Positions 1 to 6,587 of a stretch of 7,713 nt of DNA are shown here, piece after piece. How positions within the stretch are numbered: the first letter of the stretch is position 1; every line of letters begins with the position of its first letter. A model generated the notes under the pieces. It searched no databases. It worked only from the letters and a program-made list of their open reading frames with translations, and had not been told where the DNA came from. The stretch is from positions 1 through 7,713 of the forward strand of contig SPDF01000060.1 of assembly GCA_004525055.1 (NCBI GenBank), in the 5' to 3' direction. The translations under genes were made by a program, and so were the position numbers. Source of the stretch: Gemmatimonadales bacterium. Its GTDB lineage: Bacteria; Gemmatimonadota; Gemmatimonadetes; Gemmatimonadales; GWC2-71-9.

Positions 1-392
1 CCGCCGCCCTCGCGGGGGGTGCCGCCGCTGCAGGCGCCGTCGCGGCCTCAGGGCCGCCCCCCGGACCCTGGACGGTGCCCGGCACGGCGTTTGCCCCCCA
101 GAGCAGCACCATCGGCGGTGCTGCACTGCCCGTTCTCGACTCGGTAATCGGCGTCCTCAGGGCCGACCAGCGACTCGTGGTGGAGATCATCGGCTACGCC
201 GACGACCACTCCTCCGAGACGGCCAACCTCCAGCTCTCCACCGCACGCGCCGATGCCGTCAGGAACTACCTGCTCAGCAAGGGCGTCAGCGCTCAGCAGA
301 TGCAGGCGCGCGGCGCAGGTTCCACCGGGGCCGATCCGAACGCGGCACCCTCCGAGAACCGACGGACCGACATCAGGATCATCGGCTCCTAG
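1..392 (+). CDS. OmpA-like C-terminal domain protein (5' end outside window)
   Basis: This is the end of a protein whose reading frame is open from the window edge (codons begin at base 3) to a TAG at 390-392. The part seen starts with an Ala/Gly/Pro-rich stretch, which could be a signal or transmembrane segment or a linker, followed by about 105 residues matching the OmpA C-terminal (peptidoglycan-binding) fold. Visible motifs are the 'IIGYAD' strand, where most members have 'GHTD', then 'NLQLSTARADAVRNYL' and a closing 'ENRRTDIRI'. The Asp of GYAD and the Arg of STARA are 15 residues apart, the spacing of the two residues that bind diaminopimelate in known OmpA domains. From the family, the likely role is non-covalent anchoring of an outer-membrane or periplasmic protein to the cell wall. 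The N-terminal portion, which would decide whether it is a porin, Pal-like or motor-type protein, is missing. The fold is confident; the full identity is not. Confidence 0.85.
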   Translation, partial: AALAGGAAAAGAVAASGPPPGPWTVPGTAFAPQSSTIGGAALPVLDSVIGVLRADQRLVVEIIGYADDHSSETANLQLSTARADAVRNYLLSKGVSAQQMQARGAGSTGADPNAAPSENRRTDIRIIGS

Positions 393-453
393 CTTCCGCC
401 CGAGCCCCTGACCCCTGCACGACAACTGGCGTCCTGCAATGGCCCTCTGGGCC

Positions 454-457
454 GGAG
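454..457 (+). promoter_or_regulatory. Shine-Dalgarno GGAG for the GTG start at 465
   Basis: GGAG lies 7 bases before a GTG codon and supports that unusual start. The ATG at 439 is in another frame. A small GGCCC/GGGCC hairpin (441-453) ends directly against this site and could slightly mask it. Confidence 0.6.
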
Positions 458-464
458 CGTCCCT

Positions 465-1661
465 GTGCGTGGTTCAGGCCTCTGCATCGTCGTGGCACTC
501 AGTGCAATTCTCGGCACCCCTGTCGCCGCCCAGAGCGGGCAGTGGCATCGGGAGCTGCCGGCGTCCTATGGCATCGACTTTCTCGCACCGATCCCTCCGC
601 CTCCATCGCATCTGCACTCCCCATGGCCAAGCCCACCACTGGTCCGCCAGCCGGACGAGGTGCGCGCCCTCTATGTCAACGCGTGGGCGTTCGGCGGGAA
701 CCGCTTCCGGGAATTGGTCCGACTTGCCGACGAGACCGAAGTCAACGCCCTCGTCATCGACCTGAAGGACGATACCGGCTACCTCACCTACCGCTCCAAA
801 GTCCCGACCGCGATCGCCATCGGCGCCAACAAGGAATTGCGCGCACGGGATACCGAGGCGCGGGTTCGCGAGATGCTGGCACACGGCATCTATCCCATTG
901 CGCGCATCGTCGTCGCCAAGGATCCCCTCCTCGCATCGGGGAAGCCGGCATGGGCCATCCAGCACACCGATGGCGGCCTCTGGCGGGACCGACGTGGCAC
1001 CGCCTGGGTAGACGCCTTCAATGATTCGGTGTGGATCTATGCCGCGCAGCTCGCCGCGGAAGCGGTGGAGATGGGCTTCGCCGAAGTGCAGTTCGACTAT
1101 GTGCGGTTTCCGGACGAACCCCGGAGCCGGATGGCGAGCGCAATCTTCCCCGCGCGCCGCGCCGACGAGTCCACGCGCTCAGGGGTCCGGCGGAACCTCG
1201 TCCTCCTGCGGGATCGGATGCGCCCCTTCGACGTGCCCGTCACGCTCGATGTCTTCGGGATGACTACCATCATGACGGGCGATATGGGTATCGGGCAGGT
1301 GTGGGAAGATCTGGTCGGGCTGTCTGACGTGGTGCTGCCGATGGTGTACCCGAGCCACTACGCGCCGGGCATGTACGGCACCCAGACGCCCAATGCGGAT
1401 CCCTATCTCGTGGTCCGGCGCGCGCTGGAAGACGGGCTACGACGGAACGCCCTGCTGGATCGCCCGGCAAGCATTCGCCCCTACCTGCAGGCGTTTACCC
1501 TCGGCGCGCCCCGTTACACCGGCGAGCACGTTCGCGCACAGATCCAAGCCGCGGCAGACGTGGGCATCGACAGCTGGGTGCTGTGGAACCCCCGCAGTGA
1601 TTACCGCGAGTCTGGGCTGGTGCCCGCCAAGCTGGCCTTGGGCTCCCAGCCCGTGATGTAA
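465..1661 (+). CDS. Secreted putative glycoside hydrolase, DUF4015-type TIM barrel
   Basis: The 398-residue protein starts at GTG 465, supported by GGAG at 454-457 and by a signal peptide beginning at once: a hydrophobic core at about residues 6-20, with cleavage likely near 'PVAA|Q' (residue 22). A Pro-rich spacer (about 41-60) leads into a beta/alpha-barrel. Motifs resemble the putative glycoside-hydrolase family DUF4015: 'ALYVNAWAFG' (68-77), 'ALVIDLKDD' (95-103), 'IYPIARIVVAKDP' (142-154), 'EVQFDYVRFPDE' (207-218), 'VLPMVYPSHY' (290-299) and 'SWVLWNP' (370-376). D211 in QFDYVRFP is the best candidate catalytic acid, by analogy with barrel hydrolases. Location should be periplasm or outside. 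Substrate is unknown; a cell-envelope or exopolysaccharide glycan is a guess. The gene follows the OmpA-like gene with a 72-base gap and may be co-transcribed with it. Its 3' end overlaps the opposing hydro-lyase gene. Confidence 0.85.
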   Translation: MRGSGLCIVVALSAILGTPVAAQSGQWHRELPASYGIDFLAPIPPPPSHLHSPWPSPPLVRQPDEVRALYVNAWAFGGNRFRELVRLADETEVNALVIDLKDDTGYLTYRSKVPTAIAIGANKELRARDTEARVREMLAHGIYPIARIVVAKDPLLASGKPAWAIQHTDGGLWRDRRGTAWVDAFNDSVWIYAAQLAAEAVEMGFAEVQFDYVRFPDEPRSRMASAIFPARRADESTRSGVRRNLVLLRDRMRPFDVPVTLDVFGMTTIMTGDMGIGQVWEDLVGLSDVVLPMVYPSHYAPGMYGTQTPNADPYLVVRRALEDGLRRNALLDRPASIRPYLQAFTLGAPRYTGEHVRAQIQAAADVGIDSWVLWNPRSDYRESGLVPAKLALGSQPVM

Positions 1662-3652
1662 CCGGCCAGCGCGCTGGCTGCCGTGGTGTAGGGGCTGGCC
1701 AGGTAGAGCTGCCCGGGGCCGGAACGGCCCGGGAAGTTGCGATTGATGGCGCTCACGGTGACGGTCTTTCGATCGTAACTCACGCCTGGTCCGGCGTTGA
1801 TGCAGGCCCCGCACGACGGCTCGATGATTTCCGCGCCCACCGCCTGGAAAATGTCGACATACCCCTGTGCCTCCGCATACCGCTTCACATCCTGACTGCC
1901 AAACTGGATATAGAACCGCACGTCGGGATGGATGCGCTCGCCGGCCTCCGCCGCTTCGCGCAGCACCGCTGCGTACATGTCCATGTCTTCCTTCTTCCCC
2001 GCGGTGCAGCTGCCGGCGTAGGCGATATCCAGCTTGACCTGCTCGCCGAGTTCGCGGATGAATTGACCGTTCCCCGGGTCGCCGGGAAGCGCGATCATCG
2101 GTTGCAGGGCGGAGGCGTCGATGTCGATCACTTCCTCGTAATCCGCATCGGGATCGGAAAAGAGACCCTCGAGCATCGCCTCGACCTCGGCGCGCGGCAG
2201 TGCACGTTCGCGGACGAGATAATCCACCGTCACGGCGTCCGGCGCGATGATGCCGGTAAACGCCCCGACTTCCGCGGCCATGTTGGTCATCGTGGCGCGC
2301 TCGTCGATCGAGAGTGCCCGCACCGCGTCGCCGGCGTACTCGACGATCTTGCCGATGGCGCGGCCACTCTTCACGTAGGGCTGCCGCAGAATCTGCAGCA
2401 TGAAGTCCTTGGCCGTCACGTTGGCGGGCTTGGTCCCGTTGACCCGGACGAGGACGGAGGGCGGCACCTTGAGGCGGACGTCCTTGGTGAGCCAGGAGTT
2501 GAAGATGGCGGTGGTGCCGACACCGAACGCCACGCAGCCGACTGCTCCGCTGTGCGGCGTGTGGCTGTCGCTCCCGATCACCACCTGGCCTGGAAGCACG
2601 TGCCGCTCCAGCATCTTCGAGTGACAGATCGCCTCCGACCCCTGCACGATGCTGTTGAGCGCCGTGCGGGGCAGTTCGCCGTAGAGCTTGATCCCCTGCT
2701 CCTCCGAAAACTCCTCCTGCTTCTTCTTCAGTTCGAGCGCCACGTCGAGCAGGCCCTCCGCCTTGCGGGCATCGGTCATCGCCAGCTCGAGAAAGGTCAG
2801 ATGGTCACGGAAGAAGAAGATCGAATCGGGATCCACCACTTTCTCGTTGGCACCGACGAAATCACGCCAGAAGATGGCGGCCATCGGCGTCACGTATTCG
2901 TGGCTGAACCGGATGTCAGTGCGCACGAAGCCCTCGTCACCTGGCTTGACGTACGGCACGCCGACGCGATCACCCGACAGGTCGGTCACCCAGCGGCGGG
3001 CCAAGACCTTCTCGGCCAGCGTCATCGGCCGCTTCGCGGTGGTGACCTCGGGGACGCGGACCTTGCCCTGCATGCGGGCCACGTTGTACTGGAAGAGCCC
3101 GCCATGCTCGATGATCCCGCGGGTGATGCCTCCCTCCCCGTCCGTGAACACAGAGAGGGGGATCGGCTCACCGCGGCGTACCCGGTCGAGGAGAGAAAAG
3201 TCGGTGCTGGTGAATATGCCGAGGTTCTGGCAATTCTCACGGTAGATCCGCTCGATATTCTCGGCGACCACCAGTTTCACCCCTGCCATCAACTCGGCGT
3301 AGGGGGACTGCTCGCGGCTCGACCCCTTGCCACGCCGCTTGCCGCTCACCGACGCGACGAACCCACCCTGACGCACCGAGCCGCGCGTGATGGGAAACTC
3401 TTCGCCGCACTTCAGGCCGAGGTAGGGGAAGTCACCCAGCGTCTGGTCGTAGTAGTAGCAGATGTAGGCCGGCGTGATTTCGTCGGTCGAGATGTCATCA
3501 CGGAGCGCGACGGCAGGCGTCCAGGCCAGATCCTGACCCTGAAGCTGGCTCCGGATGAGGTCCGGGTCTACGGTCAGGTAGAGAATGCGGCCATGGAAGG
3601 TGATGGCATCGGGCAGCATGGTGATCGGGCGCGACTTGAGGCTTTCGAGCAT
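1601..3652 (-). CDS. Aconitase-superfamily Fe-S hydro-lyase with N-terminal swivel domain
   Basis: The 683-residue enzyme should dehydrate and rehydrate a tri- or dicarboxylic acid (citrate/isocitrate, or an isopropylmalate- or homocitrate-like substrate) with a [4Fe-4S] cluster in the cytoplasm. The swivel (LeuD-like) domain comes first: 'DDISTDEITPA' (52-62) and the substrate-binding 'GSSRE' (110-114). The catalytic (LeuC-like) part follows from 'MTLAEKVLARR' (210-220): 'GSDSHTPHSG' (360-369), cluster ligands C549 ('AGSCTAGKKED'), C614 and C617 ('EPSCGACI'), and 'INRNFPGR' (636-643). All expected active-site elements are present. The order resembles AcnB, but the N-terminal HEAT-like domain is absent and the SDSHT region does not look AcnB-like; standard AcnA/AcnD have the swivel last. 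ATG 3652 is chosen because AGGAG lies 11 bases upstream. An in-frame ATG at 3688 has no such site, and the Arg-rich extension beyond it looks non-coding. The true substrate is not certain. Confidence 0.9.
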   Translation of the reverse strand: MLESLKSRPITMLPDAITFHGRILYLTVDPDLIRSQLQGQDLAWTPAVALRDDISTDEITPAYICYYYDQTLGDFPYLGLKCGEEFPITRGSVRQGGFVASVSGKRRGKGSSREQSPYAELMAGVKLVVAENIERIYRENCQNLGIFTSTDFSLLDRVRRGEPIPLSVFTDGEGGITRGIIEHGGLFQYNVARMQGKVRVPEVTTAKRPMTLAEKVLARRWVTDLSGDRVGVPYVKPGDEGFVRTDIRFSHEYVTPMAAIFWRDFVGANEKVVDPDSIFFFRDHLTFLELAMTDARKAEGLLDVALELKKKQEEFSEEQGIKLYGELPRTALNSIVQGSEAICHSKMLERHVLPGQVVIGSDSHTPHSGAVGCVAFGVGTTAIFNSWLTKDVRLKVPPSVLVRVNGTKPANVTAKDFMLQILRQPYVKSGRAIGKIVEYAGDAVRALSIDERATMTNMAAEVGAFTGIIAPDAVTVDYLVRERALPRAEVEAMLEGLFSDPDADYEEVIDIDASALQPMIALPGDPGNGQFIRELGEQVKLDIAYAGSCTAGKKEDMDMYAAVLREAAEAGERIHPDVRFYIQFGSQDVKRYAEAQGYVDIFQAVGAEIIEPSCGACINAGPGVSYDRKTVTVSAINRNFPGRSGPGQLYLASPYTTAASALAGYITGWEPKASLAGTSPDSR
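1663..1680 (+). terminator. Possible hairpin after the glycoside-hydrolase gene
   Basis: A perfect 14-bp palindrome, GCCAGCGCGCTGGC (1665-1678), begins four bases after the TAA at 1659-1661. It can extend by a G-T and a C-G pair. As RNA it would give a stem of about 7 pairs with a CGCG loop. There is no T-run after it, and the site lies inside the opposing gene, where it encodes part of an Ala-rich stretch, so it may be fortuitous. Confidence 0.25.
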
Positions 3653-3663
3653 GGGCGGGCAGT

Positions 3664-3668
3664 CTCCT
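3664..3668 (-). promoter_or_regulatory. Shine-Dalgarno AGGAG of the hydro-lyase gene
   Basis: Read on the minus strand this is AGGAG, 11 bases before the ATG at 3652. The spacing is slightly long, but it is the only good ribosome-binding site near the candidate starts and so decides between 3652 and 3688. Confidence 0.6.
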
Positions 3669-3677
3669 GGTTGCTTC

Positions 3678-3706
3678 AAAATGCCCATGCGGGTGGGCCG
3701 GAGCAA
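3678..3706 (-). promoter_or_regulatory. Weak candidate promoter for the hydro-lyase
   Basis: On the minus strand TTGCTC (3706-3701) is followed after 17 bases by CATTTT (3683-3678). The -35 is fair and the -10 is poor (3 of 6). It would give a leader of about 20 bases containing the AGGAG. It is the best pair I can find in the divergent spacer. Confidence 0.2.
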
Positions 3707-3713
3707 GGATTGT

Positions 3714-3749
3714 TTGCGAAGGGGGGATGGCGGACTAGACTTCAACCCA
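3714..3749 (+). promoter_or_regulatory. Candidate promoter placing the transcript start at the ATG (leaderless)
   Basis: TTGCGA (3714-3719), a 16-base spacer and TAGACT (3736-3741) form a reasonable sigma-70-type promoter. The -10 fits TAnnnT and ends 7 bases before the ATG at 3749, so transcription would start at or next to the start codon. No ribosome-binding site lies at a useful distance; the G-run at 3721-3726 is over 20 bases upstream. Together these suggest leaderless translation. Confidence 0.45.
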
Positions 3750-4654
3750 TGCGCCCCCTGACCCTGATGCTGCTCGCCGCGCTTGCGGCGACGCCTGCGG
3801 CTGCACAATCGCCCTGGAAGATCACCCCACCCACGCAGTTCATCCGGCTGGGGACTTTCGCGGACACTACGCTGTCAGAGGCCTCGGCCGCCGCTGCGAG
3901 TCGAACCCAACCCGGCGTCATCTGGACCCTGAACGACTCGGGAAATGCTCCCTGGCTCTACGCAGTGGACACTGCCGGGGCCTCCCTCGGCACCTTCCGC
4001 GTGGCAGGTGCAGGGAACTTCGATTGGGAGACGCTGACGATCTCCCCCTGCCCCGCCGGCTCCTGTCTGATTATCGCAGACATCGGCGACAATCCCGAAA
4101 CCCGGCCAAGCGTCGTGCTGTACCGGGTGCCTGAACCGCGCATCGCGGGGCTGGCCCCGGGCGAGCTGGGCGTCACGGCGCCCGCCGAGTCGCTCAGTCT
4201 CCAGTACCCCGACGGCCCGCACGATGTGGAGGCGATCTACGCCGATGCCACCGGTGACATGTATCTCGTCTCCAAGGGGCGGACCAAGGGAATCCTCCTC
4301 TTTCACCTCCCCGCGAGCGCGTGGTCGAGCACCGGTTCCGCTGTTCCGGAACGGATCGACTCACTGCCGATCAGGCCCGACATCAGCATTGGACAATGGG
4401 TAAGCGACGCGGCGCTCTCCCCGGATGGCCGACATGTGGCGGTACGCACCTATTCCGCCGTCTTCTTCTTTACCGTCGAACACGATGGGCGTCTCGTGCC
4501 CGACCAAGGGCGCGAATGCTTGTTCGGCCTGGTTGAGCCGCAGGGCGAAGGAGTCACCTGGCTGGACAACAGCAGACTCCTCCTCACCAGCGAATCGAGC
4601 TCGACCAGCCGCGGCACCCTGTACCTGCTCGAGTGCGGCACGCCGGAGGCGTAA
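3749..4654 (+). CDS. Secreted beta-propeller-like protein of unknown function
   Basis: The 301-residue protein has a clear signal peptide: 'MRPLTLMLLAALAATPAAAQ', cleavage probably after 'AAA' at residue 19. The start at 3749 is chosen because the signal peptide begins there; the same frame is open far upstream, but only antisense to the hydro-lyase. The mature part shows repeated propeller-like strands with acidic turns: 'WTLNDSGNAPWLYAVD' (59-74), 'NFDWETL' (90-96), 'IIADIGDN' (108-115), 'PHDVEAIYAD' (157-166), 'SDAALSPDGRHVAV' (219-232) and 'GEGVTWLDNSRLLLTSES' (267-284). The DSGN / DWE / DIGDN / DVEA series recurs in exported propeller proteins that I recall only as hypothetical. The clustered acids suggest metal-stabilised blades. 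C101 and C106 could form a disulfide in the periplasm. No catalytic set is evident. It lies 60 bases upstream of the peptidase gene and is probably co-transcribed with it. Confidence 0.75.
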   Translation: MRPLTLMLLAALAATPAAAQSPWKITPPTQFIRLGTFADTTLSEASAAAASRTQPGVIWTLNDSGNAPWLYAVDTAGASLGTFRVAGAGNFDWETLTISPCPAGSCLIIADIGDNPETRPSVVLYRVPEPRIAGLAPGELGVTAPAESLSLQYPDGPHDVEAIYADATGDMYLVSKGRTKGILLFHLPASAWSSTGSAVPERIDSLPIRPDISIGQWVSDAALSPDGRHVAVRTYSAVFFFTVEHDGRLVPDQGRECLFGLVEPQGEGVTWLDNSRLLLTSESSSTSRGTLYLLECGTPEA

Positions 4655-4675
4655 ATACCATTTTCGTGCCGGGCC

Positions 4676-4687
4676 AGGACCGGTCCT
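4676..4687. promoter_or_regulatory. 12-bp perfect palindrome between propeller and peptidase genes
   Basis: AGGACCGGTCCT is a perfect palindrome in the 60-base gap, 27 bases before the peptidase ATG. It could be an operator half-site pair or chance. No -10/-35 pair is evident around it. Confidence 0.2.
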
Positions 4688-4714
4688 TTGCCATCTCCAA
4701 CCAATGTGAGTTCC

Positions 4715-6355
4715 ATGCGACGATTGACGGTGCTCTTCGCGTCCCTGTTCCTCCTCGTTCCCGCTCCCTCGGTCCGTGCGCAGACGGCGGTGGACAAGGC
4801 CGCGCGGGCCGTTTCGTCCAGCGTCATCCGCGCTCACATCGAGTTCCTTGCCAGTGATGCCCTCGAAGGACGCGGCGCCGGCACCCGCGGCGGGGACCTC
4901 GCCGCGCGGTATATCGCTGCGCAGTACCTCCGGCTCGGCCTCGAGCCCGCGGGCGATGACAGCACCTATTTCTTCAAGGTACCCGTCGTTTCCTTTACGC
5001 CGGAGCCGACGCTCGGCCTCGGGAGCACGGAGTTGGCGTACCCGACGGATTTCGTTCTGGGACCGATGCAATGGGATTCCCTGGTCACCGTCGACGCCCC
5101 GCTGGTCTTCGCCGGGTACGGCATCGTCGCACCGGAGTACGGGTGGAACGACTATGCCAATCTCGACGTGACGGGGAAAATCGTGGCCGTGATGGTCAAT
5201 GATCCCGGCCTCCACGACCCGTCGACGTTCAAGGGAAAGGTGCTCACGTATTACGCGCGCTGGACCTACAAGTACGAGGAGGCGGCGCGGCAGGGCGCCG
5301 CCGGCGTGCTCCTGATTCACACCACCGAGAGCGCGACCTATCCCTGGGGCACCGTCGAGGGGAGTTACAGCGGCAAGCAAGTCCGGCTGGAGGCCGCCCC
5401 CACGTCCCTGCTCGTCACCGGATGGGTGCAGCAGGCGGTGATGGCAAACGCCTTCAAGGCGGCTGGGAAGGAGCTGTCCGAGGAAATGACCAGGGCGGGG
5501 ACGAAGGGCTTCTCAGGCTACGATCTGTCGACCCGCGTCGCAGCCAGCATCCGCGCCCCCATGACCCGGACCGCCACCTACAACGTGCTGGGGCGCTTGC
5601 CCGGCTCCAAGGGGCCGTTGGCGGCTGAGGTCGTCGTCCTCGGCGCGCACTACGACCACCTGGGTATCGGCAAGGCCGTTGACGGTGACTCGATCTACAA
5701 CGGGGCGCGAGACAACGCGGCTGGCGTGGCCGAAATGCTCGCCATCGCAGAGGCGATGACTCGCGCAGAATTCCAGGGGAAGCGTTCGATCCTCTTCGCG
5801 GCATTCGGCGGCGAAGAGTCGGGACTCCTCGGTTCACAGGCGATGATCGACCGGCCGTTCATGCCTCTCCACAACGTCGCGGCGATGCTCAATTTCGACG
5901 GCGCGAACCTCTACGGCCGCGCGCGGGACATTGCCGCCAACGGCTCCGACCAGTCGTCACTCCTCGGCGCCCTGCAGGCGGCAGCACGACTGGAAGGGCT
6001 GCGGGTGACCGTGGACTCCGGCGGGATGTATCGCGGGAGCTTCTTCCGCTCCGACAACTTCCCCTTCGCGCGAGCTGGGATCCCCTCGCTCTCGTTCGAA
6101 CCGGGCAGCGACTTTGTGGGCAAGCCCAAAGACTATGCGAAACAGGCGGAAGAGGAGTACACCACCAAGCGATACCACCGACCCCAGGATGAGCTCGGTC
6201 CCTGGTATTCGCTGGCCGGCGCGGTGCCCGAGACCCGTGTGGGGCTCCGAACGGCCGTATATGCGGCGGACGCTTCCGGGCAGCCGGTCTGGGATGTGGA
6301 CTCGGAATTCCGCGCGGTCGGTGAAGAGCGTGTCAATCCAGTCAATACGAAATAG
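4715..6355 (+). CDS. Secreted M28-family zinc aminopeptidase with PA domain
   Basis: The 546-residue exported metallopeptidase would remove N-terminal amino acids from peptides in the periplasm or outside. ATG 4715 is chosen because the signal peptide ('MRRLTVLFASLFLLVPAPSV', cleavage near 'VRA|Q', residue 22) starts there. An in-frame TTG at 4688 would only add nine polar residues, and the ribosome-binding site is weak (GTGAG, 4 bases away). 'HIEFLASDALEGRGAGTRGG' (41-60) is the usual opening of this subgroup. A PA domain spans about 125-255, with 'VFAGYGIVAPEYGWNDYANLDV' ending near 152 and 'GAAGVLLIHTTE' (194-205). The M28 catalytic domain is complete: H312 and D314 ('GAHYDHLG'), D333 ('GARDNAAG'), E367 and E368 ('GGEESGLLGS'), D395 ('LNFDGAN') and H488 ('YHRPQDE'), giving both zinc sites and the catalytic Glu. 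Its substrate preference cannot be read from the sequence. Confidence 0.95.
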   Translation: MRRLTVLFASLFLLVPAPSVRAQTAVDKAARAVSSSVIRAHIEFLASDALEGRGAGTRGGDLAARYIAAQYLRLGLEPAGDDSTYFFKVPVVSFTPEPTLGLGSTELAYPTDFVLGPMQWDSLVTVDAPLVFAGYGIVAPEYGWNDYANLDVTGKIVAVMVNDPGLHDPSTFKGKVLTYYARWTYKYEEAARQGAAGVLLIHTTESATYPWGTVEGSYSGKQVRLEAAPTSLLVTGWVQQAVMANAFKAAGKELSEEMTRAGTKGFSGYDLSTRVAASIRAPMTRTATYNVLGRLPGSKGPLAAEVVVLGAHYDHLGIGKAVDGDSIYNGARDNAAGVAEMLAIAEAMTRAEFQGKRSILFAAFGGEESGLLGSQAMIDRPFMPLHNVAAMLNFDGANLYGRARDIAANGSDQSSLLGALQAAARLEGLRVTVDSGGMYRGSFFRSDNFPFARAGIPSLSFEPGSDFVGKPKDYAKQAEEEYTTKRYHRPQDELGPWYSLAGAVPETRVGLRTAVYAADASGQPVWDVDSEFRAVGEERVNPVNTK

Positions 6356-6372
6356 TACCACAACAGCATCAT

Positions 6373-6400
6373 GTCACTGTCGCGGCATCGCGACAGTGAC
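6373..6400. terminator. Perfect 12-bp inverted repeat after the peptidase gene
   Basis: GTCACTGTCGCG (6373-6384), loop GCAT (6385-6388) and CGCGACAGTGAC (6389-6400) form an unbroken 12-pair stem 17 bases after the TAG. No T-run follows on either strand, so it is not a classical intrinsic terminator. It could still act as a U-less terminator, an mRNA 3' stabiliser, or a dyad operator for the next gene. Confidence 0.5.
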
Positions 6401-6420
6401 TCGCACTCTCCGACGCTCCC

Positions 6421-6480
6421 GATATGATTCGACAATAGCACATATAAACCATTGCTCTTCTTTGACTTAGATCCATTTGC
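6421..6480 (+). promoter_or_regulatory. AT-rich island, probable promoter region of the last gene
   Basis: I count 21 G/C in these 60 bases (35%) against roughly two thirds elsewhere. It contains the -10-like hexamers TATGAT (6423-6428) and TATAAA (6443-6448), and TTGACT (6462-6467), a good -35 with no -10 at the right distance. No complete -35/-10 pair can be named with confidence. Confidence 0.35.
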
Positions 6481-6577
6481 GGCAGCCACCGCTCCAACGT
6501 TCCAGTGGGCCTCCCCCTAGACCTCCAACGCCATCCAGTGTAGTTTCGCGGGCGTTCCCCCCGGAATTTCTTCGACC

Positions 6578-6582
6578 AGGAG
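6578..6582 (+). promoter_or_regulatory. Shine-Dalgarno AGGAG before a CTG codon
   Basis: A perfect AGGAG lies 5 bases before an in-frame CTG at 6588. No ATG, GTG or TTG lies in frame within the next several codons, so the site points to a rare CTG start. Confidence 0.5.
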
Positions 6583-6587
6583 TCCCT

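Noticed and set aside
48..425. 125-residue minus-strand frame
   Set aside because: It is antisense to the OmpA-like domain, whose motifs are clear.
439..765. Plus-strand frame from ATG 439
   Set aside because: It overlaps the glycoside-hydrolase gene in another frame; that gene has GGAG, a signal peptide and family motifs.
1928..3748. Long open plus-strand frame leading into the propeller gene (would make a 908-residue protein)
   Set aside because: It is antisense to the hydro-lyase with its complete active-site motifs, and a signal peptide starts at 3749, so only the part from 3749 is real.
3653..3808. N-terminal extension of the hydro-lyase ('MCSRRRRRKRG...')
   Set aside because: It is low in recognisable sequence, overlaps the start and signal peptide of the divergent gene, and lacks a ribosome-binding site; ATG 3652 has AGGAG.
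4361..5380. 339-residue minus-strand frame
   Set aside because: It lies antisense across the propeller and M28 genes, spans their gap and has no recognisable motif: a high-GC shadow frame.
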